A stretch of 64,000 nucleotides of DNA. It comes from Actinostola sp. cb2023 (Eukaryota; Cnidaria; Anthozoa; Actiniaria; Actinostolidae). The notes below the pieces were generated by a model. It ran no database searches and was not told where the DNA came from. It saw nothing but the letters and a program-made list of their open reading frames with translations. Of this stretch, positions 9,572 to 20,371 are shown in pieces. The position numbers were made by a program, and so were the translations under genes. Where the stretch lies: assembly GCA_033675265.1 (NCBI GenBank), contig JAUJYZ010000640.1:146639-210638 (forward strand), in the 5' to 3' direction. Numbering within the stretch: position 1 is the first letter of the stretch; every line of letters starts with the position of its first letter.

Positions 9572-11998
9572 CTAAGTTTTTTCAAAGCCACAAAAACAAT
9601 ATTCCCCCTTAGAAACCCTTGCTGGGATGTAAGTCTGCTTCAGACCATTGTTTTCCTCATCAAAATAACCCCTTTCTCTAAGCCAGATAAGCTGAACAAA
9701 CTCATGTCTGAATATCTGCCACCACCTCCCAGAGAAATTAGTATTTTGGCTGTATTTTGCAATGGCTATGTGCTTTGCTTCCCGTCCTTCCATCGACACT
9801 ACATTAAGACCCAAACCATATTTCTGATACACATCATGCGCATGAGCTGGTATAATATGACCTATTCCCCAGGTTGTTGGGGTTATTGAGGTTGTAAATA
9901 AACAGGAGGCGCGGAAAAAATTGACACAAAATTGCCTAAGTTCTTGTATATCTTGATTAGTAATGTTAGTCACCCGACAAAAGAGAGAAACACTCTGCCT
10001 CAGCTGAAGACAAAGATATGCAAAAACATGAAGAGTTAGTGTCTGCTTCTCACTGTCATACGGTTGTTTCAAAGCATCAATGATATACATATAGTTATGC
10101 AGAAACAACCTGGAATCCTTTCCGGTGAACCTGTATTGAAAATCTTTACTAGAGGAATTTGATTCATTGAACCATCTCTTCACCTTGTTTGCAAGTCGAG
10201 TTAAGTTTGCTTTATTCTGTAGGCAGGTAACTACTTTACGAATGCAGAGGAGGTAGGAATAGATTCAAAGTTGACTAACCTTCCAGGGAGAGCTGTCTTA
10301 GCAATACTCTCATAGAGAATTCTTCTAAAAAGCTGCTGGCAAGCATTGTTTTTAGGGTGTAGTGGCTCAATGTGAGCCCTGTCAATGAATGTCCCAATCA
10401 ATGGCTCAAACTCTTGTCTACTATTGTTATTTGAAATGAAATCAAGAATTTTTTTCCTTTTTGTAGCTTGTGAGCACTTTTGCTTTTCAACATTCTTTTT
10501 TAAATTTGCAACCCCCTGTACAACTTTCATTCTACTTTTATATTCCCATGGTTGCCAATTATTGCTAGAGTCTAGACCAAATGTCCCAGAAGGATTGTCA
10601 CAGTCATTGGTGCTTACATTGCCATATGTAGAGAAGTATCTTGCACTGACTGGCAACTCCCCAGCCAAAAAAGCTACCATTTTTAAATCATTAGGGAATT
10701 CAGAAAATCTAAACTTAATGCTTATTCCATCCACACTGAATGATTTTTTCTCTATTTCTGACATTTCTTTATAAAGAAATTTGACATACCTTTGAACTAC
10801 AACTGAATTCTCAGCACAGTTTGAACCGAATATTAAAAAGTTCTCATTCCTACTTAGTACATACTTACCCCTGTTGAGGAAGCTACATAGAAATGAACAT
10901 GCAGTATCGTGCTTCCCGAAGGGGGCACCATCCCCACCTATAATAACCTCAAATACTTTGTTCTCGTTGTTAAACCACAGTAAATCTTCATGCGTTTGCC
11001 CAGCTAACTTCAAATAAAAATATGCCAATAATGGCAAAAATTCATTGAGGTACCTATAACAACCCTCCACTTTATCACATTCATCCATGTCATAGCAAAA
11101 ATCCTCTCTTACATTTCCTATTTTGCCAATGTCAATTGACTTCACATGTTCCATTAATTTGTTGTATGGCAGTAACTTAGCTACTTTACACGACATTATT
11201 TTAATCCTTTCTAGATGTTTACCCTTTCTTTTAGACTTTTTCATTGAAAGCACCCTATATAATGCCCGGTACTTCCTTTTTCCCATGACACCCCTTGTAA
11301 AATATGTTGAAGTACTTCTTAAAAGATTAGCTTCTGATTCTTCAAATTCCTTGACCTTATTGTTATATATCTGAGGGAAAACCTGATCACATAGTTTTCT
11401 CTTTCTTGAAATAACTTTAACTAAATCTCCAAGTGAACATTTAGTTGTCAATGTATCAACTAAACCAGATACAGCAGGCATAATATTAGTGGATGAGCCC
11501 CCATGAATTCTGAGGGCTGTTTCAAAAGTTTCGCCTCTCCTCTTTGTAAGTGTCCGTGTACCTCTGAGAGTTGTTCCACAACTGTCACTGGTGGGACTGT
11601 GCTGTCTATTTAAGACTGCTGAGGTACTTTGAGCTAAGAGATGCCTCTCCATTTCCAGGTCTTCTATATTTTCTTTCATCCCAATGATCTGTATTTGACA
11701 CACACACACACACAAAATTAAAATGAATCATATGATACAGTTATGTGGCTTTAATTAGGTTAGTAATTCGAGAAAATTATACACAATGTATAGAGCAGAT
11801 TGTGGTCTAAGAAACACCATATATAAAGGCTACCTTATTTTCTAGTCTTCTTTTTTTAGCACCCACTGACTCTAGATTGTTTCTGTTTTCTTGAAGAGAA
11901 ATACAATTTTGGGCAATGTCATTTCTTAGCTCTCTTTTGGCCTTCATCATCTCACCAACGTTGAATCTAGCATACTTCTTCTTCTTACTGAGAGGCAT
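9572..11998 (-). pseudogene. Transposase-like multicopy gene ('GGDGAPFGK' family), one frameshift
   Basis: Exon 1 (11998-11834) encodes MPLSKKKKYARFNVGEMMKA and a coiled-coil-like Asn/Arg/Glu-rich stretch, 55 codons ending in frame at a GTAGCC donor. Exon 2 starts after CAAATACAG at 11688 and reads in the same phase. It holds FEVIIGGDGAPFGKHDTACS, then VLSRNENFLIFGSNCAENS and a DLKMVAFLAGEL block. One single-base frame change near 10250 separates this from the C-terminal part (10183-9572): WFNESNSSSKDFQYRF, TTWGIGHIIPAHA, LNVVSMEGREAKHIAIAKYS, RWWQIFRHEF and a closing CFCG. I recognise this as a repeated uncharacterised family of basal animals. The GGDGAPFG Asp, a downstream acidic residue and the EGREAKH block give it the look of an RNase-H-type transposase, which is inference. 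It converges on the ORF at 7709-8446. Confidence 0.65.
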
Positions 11999-12230
11999 TT
12001 TTCAATAAAACCTACAGAATAAAGAGATAATTATATCCATTACTATTAGTCAAAACCGTGAATATAAGCCTACAATGCTACATGCAGAGAACACGTACGA
12101 TCAACGACGATTTAAAATTCGATCATAACAAATATAAGCTTACTGTATGTACATGAATATCATTTCTACCTGGCAAATTGCTTGATCGTGTCAGTCTTTA
12201 ATACGTAGGTCATGCAGACCTTGCCACTTG

Positions 12231-12340
12231 AAATAGCTTTTAACCTGTGCCTCAGTTAGAAACGTTAATTGTGAAAACAAAGTTATCACAGCTTTTTTGG
12301 AGGTAAATGACATAGCATAGCCTTTGCTATTTCCACCACG
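12231..12340 (-). pseudogene. Inverted partial copy of the 7709-8446 ORF
   Basis: The minus strand reads KGYAMSFTSKKAVITLFSQL and LTFLTEAQVKSYFK, nearly identical to residues encoded at about 8177-8290 on the plus strand, at both DNA and protein level. It then diverges (WQGLHDLRIKD and stop). It lies about 230 bp upstream of exon 1 of the gene at 9572-11998. It could be an old inverted terminal portion of the element or a separate fragment. Confidence 0.75.
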
Positions 12341-13297
12341 TAGTCCGCGGTATCATTTCACTGCTTTGCTCGGTCTGCGTCTGAAATTACACAAAGCAAG
12401 GTAAACTAAAAGAGCCATAACTTAAAGAATATGCACTATTTATTAAAACAAAAATCATAGGATTGTTACCTGATAAATGCTTTCCCTTATGGCATCCCTC
12501 GGTGAACAATTTATCGAACAGATACAAAGCCTTTTGAAGGCAAAAATGTGAGTATTTTTCGAGATTCAGATATCTCCTGATATGTTCGATCTTCAATGAG
12601 ATATTTCAAATCAAATTTAGCTCCCAAATTCGACAAGTTTGGTATCAAAATGCTCCAGAAGTCAAGAACAATTCGAACGTGAAGCTTCCCTCTCTAGAAG
12701 ACCGCTATGTATCCTGGTATACTGCATAAATTATAAACCAAAAAAATACCCCACCCCCACCCCCTTCATTGCAAAAATTGGCTAATCAAATTACCGACGG
12801 CTTCCGCTGCACGATTTTGCGGCCCATATGCCCACCGTGATGCGTGGTGTAACAAATGGTGACTCGACACATGATGTCGCCAGGGAAGCTGCTGCCGCTG
12901 CTTTAGAGGACCTTGAATAATTAAAAAAAACCGGGTAGTTATAAGGTAGTTATAGGCGAGGTTGGAGTATGACCTCATCACAAAGTAAATATACACATAT
13001 TCCAAGCAAGAAGCTGATGACCGCAAAGGACTTTGGGAATCTCTTATTTTTAATTAAAATAATTACAATTAATTAAATTTAATTAAATTTAATTAATTAA
13101 AATTAATTTATCCGTGGTAGTTGAGAAGTTATTCCTACGAGCGTTGAATAGCAATCATTTGGAACTATTCGGCCATTTGAAAATGTATGTTGTCAAACAT
13201 ATGGCCGGTAATGGGAAAACGTAATTCATGAAGAGGTGAGTAAAGCATTGTTAGGCTCTGTGGGTGAACCACGAGTATTTCATAATTCTGGAATACA
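12341..13297. other. No gene seen; TTAATT-rich stretch
   Basis: No ORF with a recognisable motif. An AT-only stretch built from repeated 'aattaaattt' motifs lies at about 13049-13110. A short (A+C)-rich run sits at 12735-12770. Confidence 0.45.
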
Positions 13298-13542
13298 GCT
13301 ATTTCAAAAAAGGTTGGTCAAGGTATTGTTGCATGTTGCATACCAAGCCCGAAATGCACTATAGACTCTGGGAATTTTCCCAAACTTTACCTTCGCAATA
13401 CGAAGCCGGCGTATTTTCTTCTGTATGTGCATGCAGACATTGTTTACATATGATCCACAATACATTTCGGGCTTGGTATGCAACATGCAACATGCAACAT
13501 GCAAGATGCAACAAAACCGGCACCAACCTTTTTTGAAATAGC
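13298..13542. mobile_element. Foldback MITE (245 bp)
   Basis: The left end 'gctatttcaaaaaaggttgg' is mirrored at the right end (13523-13542). The inner arms also pair: 'gttgcataccaagcccgaaa' on the left against 'tttcgggcttggtatgcaac' on the right. The right arm carries three extra copies of 'atgcaac' type. No coding capacity; the ORFs on both strands are arms of the hairpin. Confidence 0.9.
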
Positions 13543-13613
13543 GGTATTTATCAGTTGCAGCATGGGACGAGAGTCACACCCCCATCCCTTTGTTATTCTA
13601 AATACTTAGTAAA

Positions 13614-14169
13614 TATTCTTGGTTTTCACATGACGTCATCAAAAAGCTAAAATCCAAACTATTCACCTCACAAAACTGTTTGTTGGATATGTTGTTTATA
13701 TCGTTATAAGAAAATTCTTACAGAAATAATTTTGTAATTTAGATGTTTGGTTTTCGTTTTATTGCGAGTCAAATTATGTCACGCAATACAGTCACGCATT
13801 TTCAAAAGCCATAGAAATAGGAAAATTCGTTTGAAATAATACGATTTTAACTTAGTAGATGATGGGTAACTTTATTTTGATGAAAATAGCTATTGAAAAA
13901 TTGAAGTAATTTGCAATTAAACATGATTTTCAGTCTTCGTGATTTGGCCGCCATGTTGGTGTCGCTCGATGCGACACCAACATGGCGGACCCATACATTT
14001 TAACTAAATTATGAGCATAAGCGATCGCTCATATCTTCGTATCTAAAACTTCTTTTAACTAAAACTTCGGCTGAGATATATGGTTTTGGCTGCTATTTCG
14101 GCCTATGAAGGTTTTGTTCTATATAAGTCCTGGGAAAAATTTTGATGACGTAGGTGAAAGCCAAGAATA
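13614..14169. mobile_element. TIR-bounded non-autonomous element (556 bp)
   Basis: Terminal inverted repeats of about 30 bp: 13614-13644 ('tattcttggttttcacatga' then 'cgtcatcaaaa') and 14140-14169, with about four mismatches. The interior is non-coding and contains a perfect 18-bp stem hairpin (separate entry). Confidence 0.75.
13948..13988. repeat. Perfect 18-bp palindrome with 5-base loop
   Basis: 13948-13965 (ccgccatgttggtgtcgc) and 13971-13988 are exact reverse complements around 'tcgat'. Each arm holds a CCGCCATGTTGG motif, the reverse of the CAACATGGCGG seen at the start codons of several element genes in this window. It lies inside the 13614-14169 element. Confidence 0.9.
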
Positions 14170-15064
14170 CCCCTTCTGGCGGCTGGAATATCGACTAATG
14201 ATGAGAAATGGTCCGAAGAAAGAACAGTTGCATGACCAAGAAGCGAAGCTTCGAGGGAATATGTGATATGTTGAGGACCAGTCTCATGCAAGGATGTTAT
14301 CAGCGTCGTGTTTGCTTGCGTAGCTACCTCATAACCAACAAGTCTTTCTATTTCAGTGTCACGTTTCTAAAAAAAATTGTTTTCCTTTTTATTATGTACG
14401 GTATTTATTTTACTGGAGGAATATCACTTCGGAAGGGTTTGTGAAAATGTACCACGTTACTCCTTTGGACCAATGACAGCGCGCGAAAATTTATCGTTGG
14501 GTTATAAGAATGAATACACACCTAACGCCCTCTGAGGGATTAGAGATATCAGTCAAGGAGTTCCCAGCAGCCCAAGGTAACTTCTCGAAAGTTGACTTGT
14601 GGTATTTCCGACAACTGCTGCAAATAACTAAAGTAAAGAAAAGCACCTTATATTGACGGATCATCACGAAAAGAAAAATATATGTGATGATAGATGGAGA
14701 TTGTTTAGGGAGTTGTGTACATGTAGGTGTGGTGTAGGTAGTAGTGGGGAGGGTGTTATTTTTATTCCTTTTTTTCAGCTTCGTTGTGCTCGATTCTCAA
14801 TTTCAAGAAAAGTCGGACCGCGAGCAAGATAGCGAGCAATTTGTGAATGCTACGAAAGAAGAGCTCAATTGAGCCTCGATACAATAAACAAGTACACTAT
14901 TTGGCTTATGTGTGATAATCAATGTGTAGTTTATTAGCACTAATTGAAGCTAATTGATACTTCATTGGCGTCAATGGCCTTGCGCGTAATCAGTTCTCGG
15001 AAAATCGTGGAACTTGCGTGTTTAGGCGCATGCATATCAACAAGGGTAATGGGATTTCTAATTC
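14170..15064. other. No gene seen
   Basis: Mixed AT-rich and moderately GC sequence without a supported ORF, terminal repeat or RNA gene. Confidence 0.4.
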
Positions 15065-15129
15065 TTACCTATTGTAACTGAAAAACCCATATTGGGAGGT
15101 ACAATAAACTATGTATGTATGTAACATAC

Positions 15130-15517
15130 CTGAGCCAACTGGTACAATAACACCATACACCTGATGTATAACTTTGGACATTGAAAAGTTGCACACATCT
15201 CTGCCTTTCACTGCTGCCTTACTCCCCCTGTGTGCTGGATACTGGCAGGTTTTCCGCGCTTGCAAATATCTTCCATGATTGTGTCGATGTTTTGGGCATA
15301 CCAATATCTCTTGAATATTTGATAACTCCGTCAAGTTGAACAACCCGACTCGCGCTAGAATAAGTTCATATTCTGTTTGCAGCTTCTCGTGAGATAAATG
15401 GACAGTGACCAAATGGCTTTCGATTGAGTCGGTGCAGTCAAGAAGGGGAACAAGTTCTGTCAAACCTCGTTTCATCAGAATGTGTTTACACTTTTCACAA
15501 CTCAAAAAATGTAGCAA
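15130..15517 (-). CDS. N-terminal exon of the 'VPVGSG' multicopy family
   Basis: A minus-strand exon whose reading ends PKHRHNHGRYL, CQYPAHRGSKAAVKGRDVC and GVIVPVGSG at a GTATGT donor (15124-15129). The plus-strand copy at 59021-59246 ends in the same way (CPAHRSSLGTGWRR, GIFLPVGTG, GTATGT) with the same intron phase, so this is a real exon of that family. The Cys/His pattern (CPKHRHNHG..CQYPAHRG) looks zinc-binding. No second exon follows directly downstream on the minus strand; the closest candidate in orientation is the C-terminal part at 6087-7660, with 7.5 kb of other elements in between. The true start codon is uncertain; the frame is open to MLHFLSCEKC at 15517. Function unknown. Confidence 0.6.
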
Positions 15518-16440
15518 GTGTACAAATTTGATTGACAGGTATTTGGCGGAAAATAGTACCGAATCAAATTAATAAGATATTCTGAAGTCCTCGTCATTTC
15601 TACTTTGCTAAATTGTACACTCCAGTCCCAAGGTTTGAACTATTCCTCGTGAGTTCTAACATACTCGATTGCTAAAATATTTATTGATAAATTCCTGTAT
15701 AATACGCCAATGCCGTTTTGGCAAAGCCCTACTATAAATAGTAGAGTGAATCTAGGTATAAATTCATTCCTTCACTGGCCTCAAAATACTATCAACCAAC
15801 AAAATTGCTTTAACAACATCATTGAAGCTTTTCTAAAGTCAAAATCGCCAAATCAAAAAAATATTTTGCAATTTGGTAGCCGTCAAAGTTTCATGTTCAT
15901 GTCACGCAATCCGCGTGACACGGTCACAAATTTGCCAAATCTATCTGCTCGCTGCGCTGAAGAGAGATAGAAACCGCAAGGTATTTTTACATTTCCTTGC
16001 TCTTTGTTCTTTCTTTAGTCGATTCTAATCGATAGATTGTATTAACTATGTCAGACTTTTGAAAAATTGCCTGACGAAAATCACTTATTTTCGGCTCAAT
16101 CCGCGAAGCACAAAAGTAGGTATCAGAAAATTATTTATATTTGTTTTTCTAAAACAGAAAATAATCCCGAAGGACTTGTAAATTACCAGCAAAGACCCAT
16201 TTAGGCTGGGGAAAATAATATTTTGGGGAAATACTCTTCAGTTTTGACGTCGTGGGCCCGTCAATTACTGACTATTATTGTTCTTCACTATAGGCAAAAT
16301 CGGGCTTCTCGTGGCTCTGGCAATAAAGGCTCGTAAAAAATATATTTTAAGGTATTTCCAAAAACCAAATACATTTCAATTACTTTTGAGGTAAGATAGT
16401 TGTATGGACAAAGTTTGAAGGAAATCTGTTTCCTTGCCCA
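15518..16440. other. No gene seen
   Basis: AT-rich sequence without supported coding potential. The plus-strand 86-codon ORF at 15710 has no recognisable feature. Confidence 0.4.
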
Positions 16441-17811
16441 AATTCACCTGACCGCTTTTAGAAAAACTGCCTCTTAATGTAATGTTCGACATGTTCATAA
16501 AACTGTTCAGCAGACGGGTGGTTCTTGATTGTTGAAGATGGTAACTTATCCGCCTTGTAACTGATGGGCCAACCATAGCGCGAGAAAACTGCTACGTGTT
16601 GATCGTGATAGTCCTTTAGATAAAAATCCCAAGCTGCTACGTTTAGATTCGTTTTTACGGGCAGTCGTGCACCGTATGCATTGGGCAAACCTGTTTTAGA
16701 AACCAACATGTGTTGAACAATCGCTGTTGTTTGAAAATTAGCTGTCGTAGTTAATAGGGTGTCCGTTGAGCGAGAATCCGTGGATAGTTCCGTGGTCAAA
16801 ATCGAAGATGCATCTGTTCCATCATGTAGTCAGGACGAGTCGTTGTTTTGGAACTGGGTGATGTCTGGAATTGCCGAGCGTCTCTTAGAGCAATGCAACA
16901 TTGGATGCTCTTTTGAACAAACTCTACATTTGTGATGACCCGAATACGAAATTGATGCCGAATCACACTTGCATGTACCGGTGTAATTCCACTGACGACA
17001 AGCGAGCCTTGGAGGAAGCTGACTTTTCGCTGGCAGACCCAGACACGCCTAATCCTTGGCAACCTTGGTTGTTCTGCTTTGTTGTTTCCCGCTGTTGCGG
17101 ATTTTAACGCAGATCAGAGTGCTTGAAGTAGGTTGTCGCTGAGTCGCGTATGACACCGTGATCTTTAAATTCCAAGCGGCACAATTCGACTTGTCTGGCG
17201 ATGTGGGCATAAAATCCGCGCACGCTTTTCCATGAATAACTGGACGCTTTTAGCATCAACAATTCGAGAATTAGGAGCATGTCTTCCTTGAGCTGGGACT
17301 CGTACGTCTTAATCATCACTAAGTACCCTGCTACAAAGTCCGACATTTCCAGTTTCTCGAATTCGATTGTGCTGGCACCTGAACAGAATTCTTGCGGCCA
17401 GTCGATCGTTTTCTTGTTCCTGCCTTGTTTCTTGGGCTGTGTGGAGAAATCCGCCCCTTCGCAGCCTTGGTTGCCCAGGGCGATCGAGCTCTTGAGTTTA
17501 AGAAGTTCGAGTTCAAGGGCTAATTTGTCTCTCTCCGCCTCAACCAATCGTGTTTTGTAGGAAGTTGGACTTGATTCTTGCTTAACTAATGGTGCCGGGG
17601 CTGTATGCGCGAAGGCAGTCATTGTGTGTGTGGGCGTCGCTCTTGTAGTTAAAGACAATGGAGTCGATAAGGATTCTAGTGATTCTTCTACCTGCCTTTC
17701 GATTTCGGCGATTTGCCGTGCGGTATAGACGAAGTCGGGGTCTGAATTCGGCTTTGGATTTCGAGCAGAACGTCGAGGAGCTTCAGCCATGATTTGTTTG
17801 CATGTGAACAA
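16440..17811 (-). pseudogene. DIRS-like retroelement remnant: Gag-like ORF and start of pol
   Basis: The minus-strand reading from 17811 (internal ATG in MAEAPRRSARNPK) gives a coiled-coil Gag-like part: DFVYTARQIAEIERQVEESL, KKTIDWPQEFCSGAS, FVAGYLVMIKTYESQLKEDM. Frame changes near 17104 and 16980 lead into a Cys/His cluster (CRQWNYTGTCKC, HHKCRVCSKEHPMLHC). The pol start at about 16700-16458 reads AWDFYLKDYHDQHVAVFSRY, GWPISYK and NHPSAEQFYEHVEHYI. The GWPI and NHPSA blocks are typical of the region before the reverse transcriptase in animal DIRS-like elements (family memory). The reading ends in QFF and a stop; no reverse transcriptase or tyrosine recombinase is present, so the element is truncated as well as frameshifted. 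Confidence 0.65.
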
Positions 17812-18090
17812 GGAGAGCGTGATTTAAGCAAATCGAGAAGTTGTTCTCAGCACAACGAGAGTATGACTGAGGTCAAAGTACGCTAGCTAGCTGTCTTCAA
17901 TGACAGAGTGTCAACCTTATACAATTACCTATGATCACCTACTCAATAATGATTAACCTATTGAGTATAGTAGTTGTAGTCAAGGATGCACCAATGTTTT
18001 GACCTACATTGTAAATCCTTTCTGTGTGGTGATGTTTGTATGTACATATGTACTTTTAGTCTTGGTATTTATTACATACTGTATACGCAC

Positions 18091-19149
18091 CTTGGATTTG
18101 GATTTCCTTCTACGTCATCATCCCTGGAGTTTTCATAGTTTTGGTCAGGTGAGTTTTCACTATCAGAAGGACGTGCGGCCGTGTTCTTGTCAGATTGGTC
18201 TTCAGGAATCCAAGTGGGGTCTTCAGGAATCAGGTCGTTTTCAGGTTCTGTGCTGTCCATAATTAGTAGCTTGGGTTCTTGGAAATATGTTTGAGTGCCT
18301 ATAATATATCCAAAAAAATAAATAACGATAAGGACTGGATCCGCTTTTTTAACATAAACACCCCAAATATTTTAGTCCTATATTTATAATATGACTACTG
18401 TACCTATTTGTTTAGTTTTTGTAACGATTTTAGTTTTGTGTTGAGCAGCTAACTCTTCATCCTTTTTGCAAAGTCGTTCTTTCAACCTTTTCGTTTTGGT
18501 GACAAGAGTGTTTAGTCGTTTCTTTAGACGTCTTATTTCGTCGGACAACAATTGGCAGTTGTTGCAATCTCTTTGCTCAGAGATTTGCAGACTTTCTTCT
18601 ACATGCATATCGGCATCATCTAAATCTTCAACCTAAATGAAAAATCAACGATCAAGCTCTTGAAGAAGTTTCGTAGCCAATATTTGTAAATTACCTGTTG
18701 ACACTGTATTGGTTCTGACATCGCGGAAAATTCCATAACGGCGGGCTGGTCCAATCCATACCAACAGCACCGTCTTGAACAGCACCGTCTTGAACAGCAT
18801 CGTCTTGAACAGCACCGTCTTAAACAGCACCGTCTTGAATGTGAACAACATATTGACTCGTCTGTATAAGAAAATAGGAAGTATGTATTGCTTGTCAAAA
18901 GAAATTCCAACAAAAACTTGAAATTACGTGGTAATGACGATACAAATTGCCGATACAAATTGCCGACATGTAGATTACCTGTGTGTGTGATAATTCTGTG
19001 ATGATGGGTAAAGGTAGCCAGTCAGTTGCCGCTGTTGATTGCTGCCATTGATCACTTGGTTGTTCCACTGTTGCTGTTGTTAATATATTATACTCACTAG
19101 ATCTATCGCTTTCAGACTTGTCGTGAACAGACAATGCTTCATTGACCAT
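18091..19149 (-). CDS. Coiled-coil/acidic exons resembling the N-terminal half of a THAP-type transposase
   Basis: Four minus-strand exons with good splice sites. 19149-18979 (after TCCTTCAG) reads MVNEALSVHDKSESDRSS and ends ELSHTQ at GTAATC. 18861-18695 carries a 15-base repeat. 18632-18404 reads VEDLDDADMHVEESLQISEQ, then a Cys pair (CNNC) and a Lys/Leu coiled coil, ending phase 1 at GTACAG. 18298-18091 reads GTQTYFQEPKLLIMDSTEPE and DLIPEDPTWIPEDQSD, ending at GTGCGT. The order Cys-x2-Cys, coiled coil, acidic exon, plus a TQT motif, parallels exons 2-3 of the gene at 35450-40665 (DASTQT, CHSC, coiled coil, Glu-rich). No THAP domain upstream or catalytic exons downstream are visible; a DIRS-like remnant begins at 17811. 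Which frame exon 2 uses is ambiguous. Confidence 0.5.
18763..18840 (-). repeat. 15-base tandem repeat inside an exon (five to six units)
   Basis: Repeats of plus-strand 'accgtcttgaacagc' type. On the minus strand one frame reads QDGAV repeated, with one unit starting with a stop (TAA for CAA); another frame reads a Cys/Arg repeat with no stop. Confidence 0.85.
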
Positions 19150-19263
19150 CTGAAGGAGTACAAAGCGTGCAGGTTGAATGCGAGAATAATTATTACCGCC
19201 GCGAAAACAACTCCGAAATATATCAGACTCAGTCTTATTGAAATAAAACAATTTTAGAGTCAT

Positions 19264-20355
19264 CTAGAATTATATATATTTTTATCGCAAAGTTGAAAGA
19301 CTATAACTATAGACTGATCACGATGTGTGAAATTAAAGATACTGAACATGCACAATAGGGCCATCAGCTGTGATTCAGTGTTGAGCATAACGTCGGAGAA
19401 CGCAATCTATGTCGGCCGCAAGAACTTCAATTAAGCATCGCTGAAATACAAATCATGTCGCAACACTACTACAATCAATCGTACTTTTAGTCGAATATGA
19501 TTTTTTCATTCATCGCAATTTAATATTAGCATTCACGTACGACGTAATATTAGCATACTGCGTAAAGCGCACCGTCAACAACGTGCGCACTCATATACTT
19601 GCACAAGTCAATGAATATTACGGAAGCTATATAAAGTATATATTTTTAAAGTAACGTTTCTCTTATAATTGTTCAACGAAATGATTCTTATAGGAACGAT
19701 TAATGTAAGCTGTTTGAAATATCTTTGTTATACTTTGCAACTCACCTTCCGGCGTTCTCTGGCGCTCGAGTGTAAAGGTACTTGTTCTGCAGATTTCCAT
19801 ATTGTTGGTATGGATCCCAAAATTAGTCTTCGTAATGAACTTTCTGAATGGAAGGACCTTGAAAAGCAGCTTTCTTCAAAATGCTTTGAGCATATTACGA
19901 ACCGATCAGTAGGATTGAAATTTTACGATGAAGCCGCACGAACTTCTTCCACTTTGCGCTAACTGATTGCTTTGTGGGCGAATTATGGAGCGAAATACCT
20001 TGTGTGGGATCCGATTTGTTAGCACAATCTTGCACAACACAACGGCTTGAAGGCATGTTCGCCTTTCCTTAGTTAAAACGACGTTTGAATAATATTGTTG
20101 TTGGTGATATGTTGCGTCAAAGGACTCGAACCATACTTTTCTCACCTCTTGTGATATTTGGGTTGATTGGATGACGTCACCGGTCTCGACCCATTCTACT
20201 CCAGTTTGCTCGGTTTATTCAGTGGCCTCCAAAATTGAAGCCGAAAAAAGTGTACTTCCCATCCAAATTTCGAAAAATCGCTTCGTGTAGTTAATGTTGG
20301 TGGCTTAAACATTATAATGACGGAGTTTGAGCGAATTCAAAAATTTGGTCGAATT
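19264..20355. other. No gene seen
   Basis: No supported gene. A plus-strand ORF at 19669-19962 lacks recognisable features. The segment just left of 20372 ends in 'cagagtccccctttaa', which looks like the right end of a TTAA-flanked DNA element whose left end I could not find. Confidence 0.4.
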
Positions 20356-20371
20356 TGATCAGAGTCCCCCT

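Noticed and set aside
10385..11374. Plus-strand ORFs of 83-129 codons
   Set aside because: Shadows of the minus-strand GGDGAPFGK gene.
19669..19962. 97-codon plus ORF
   Set aside because: No recognisable motif and no supporting splice or promoter context.
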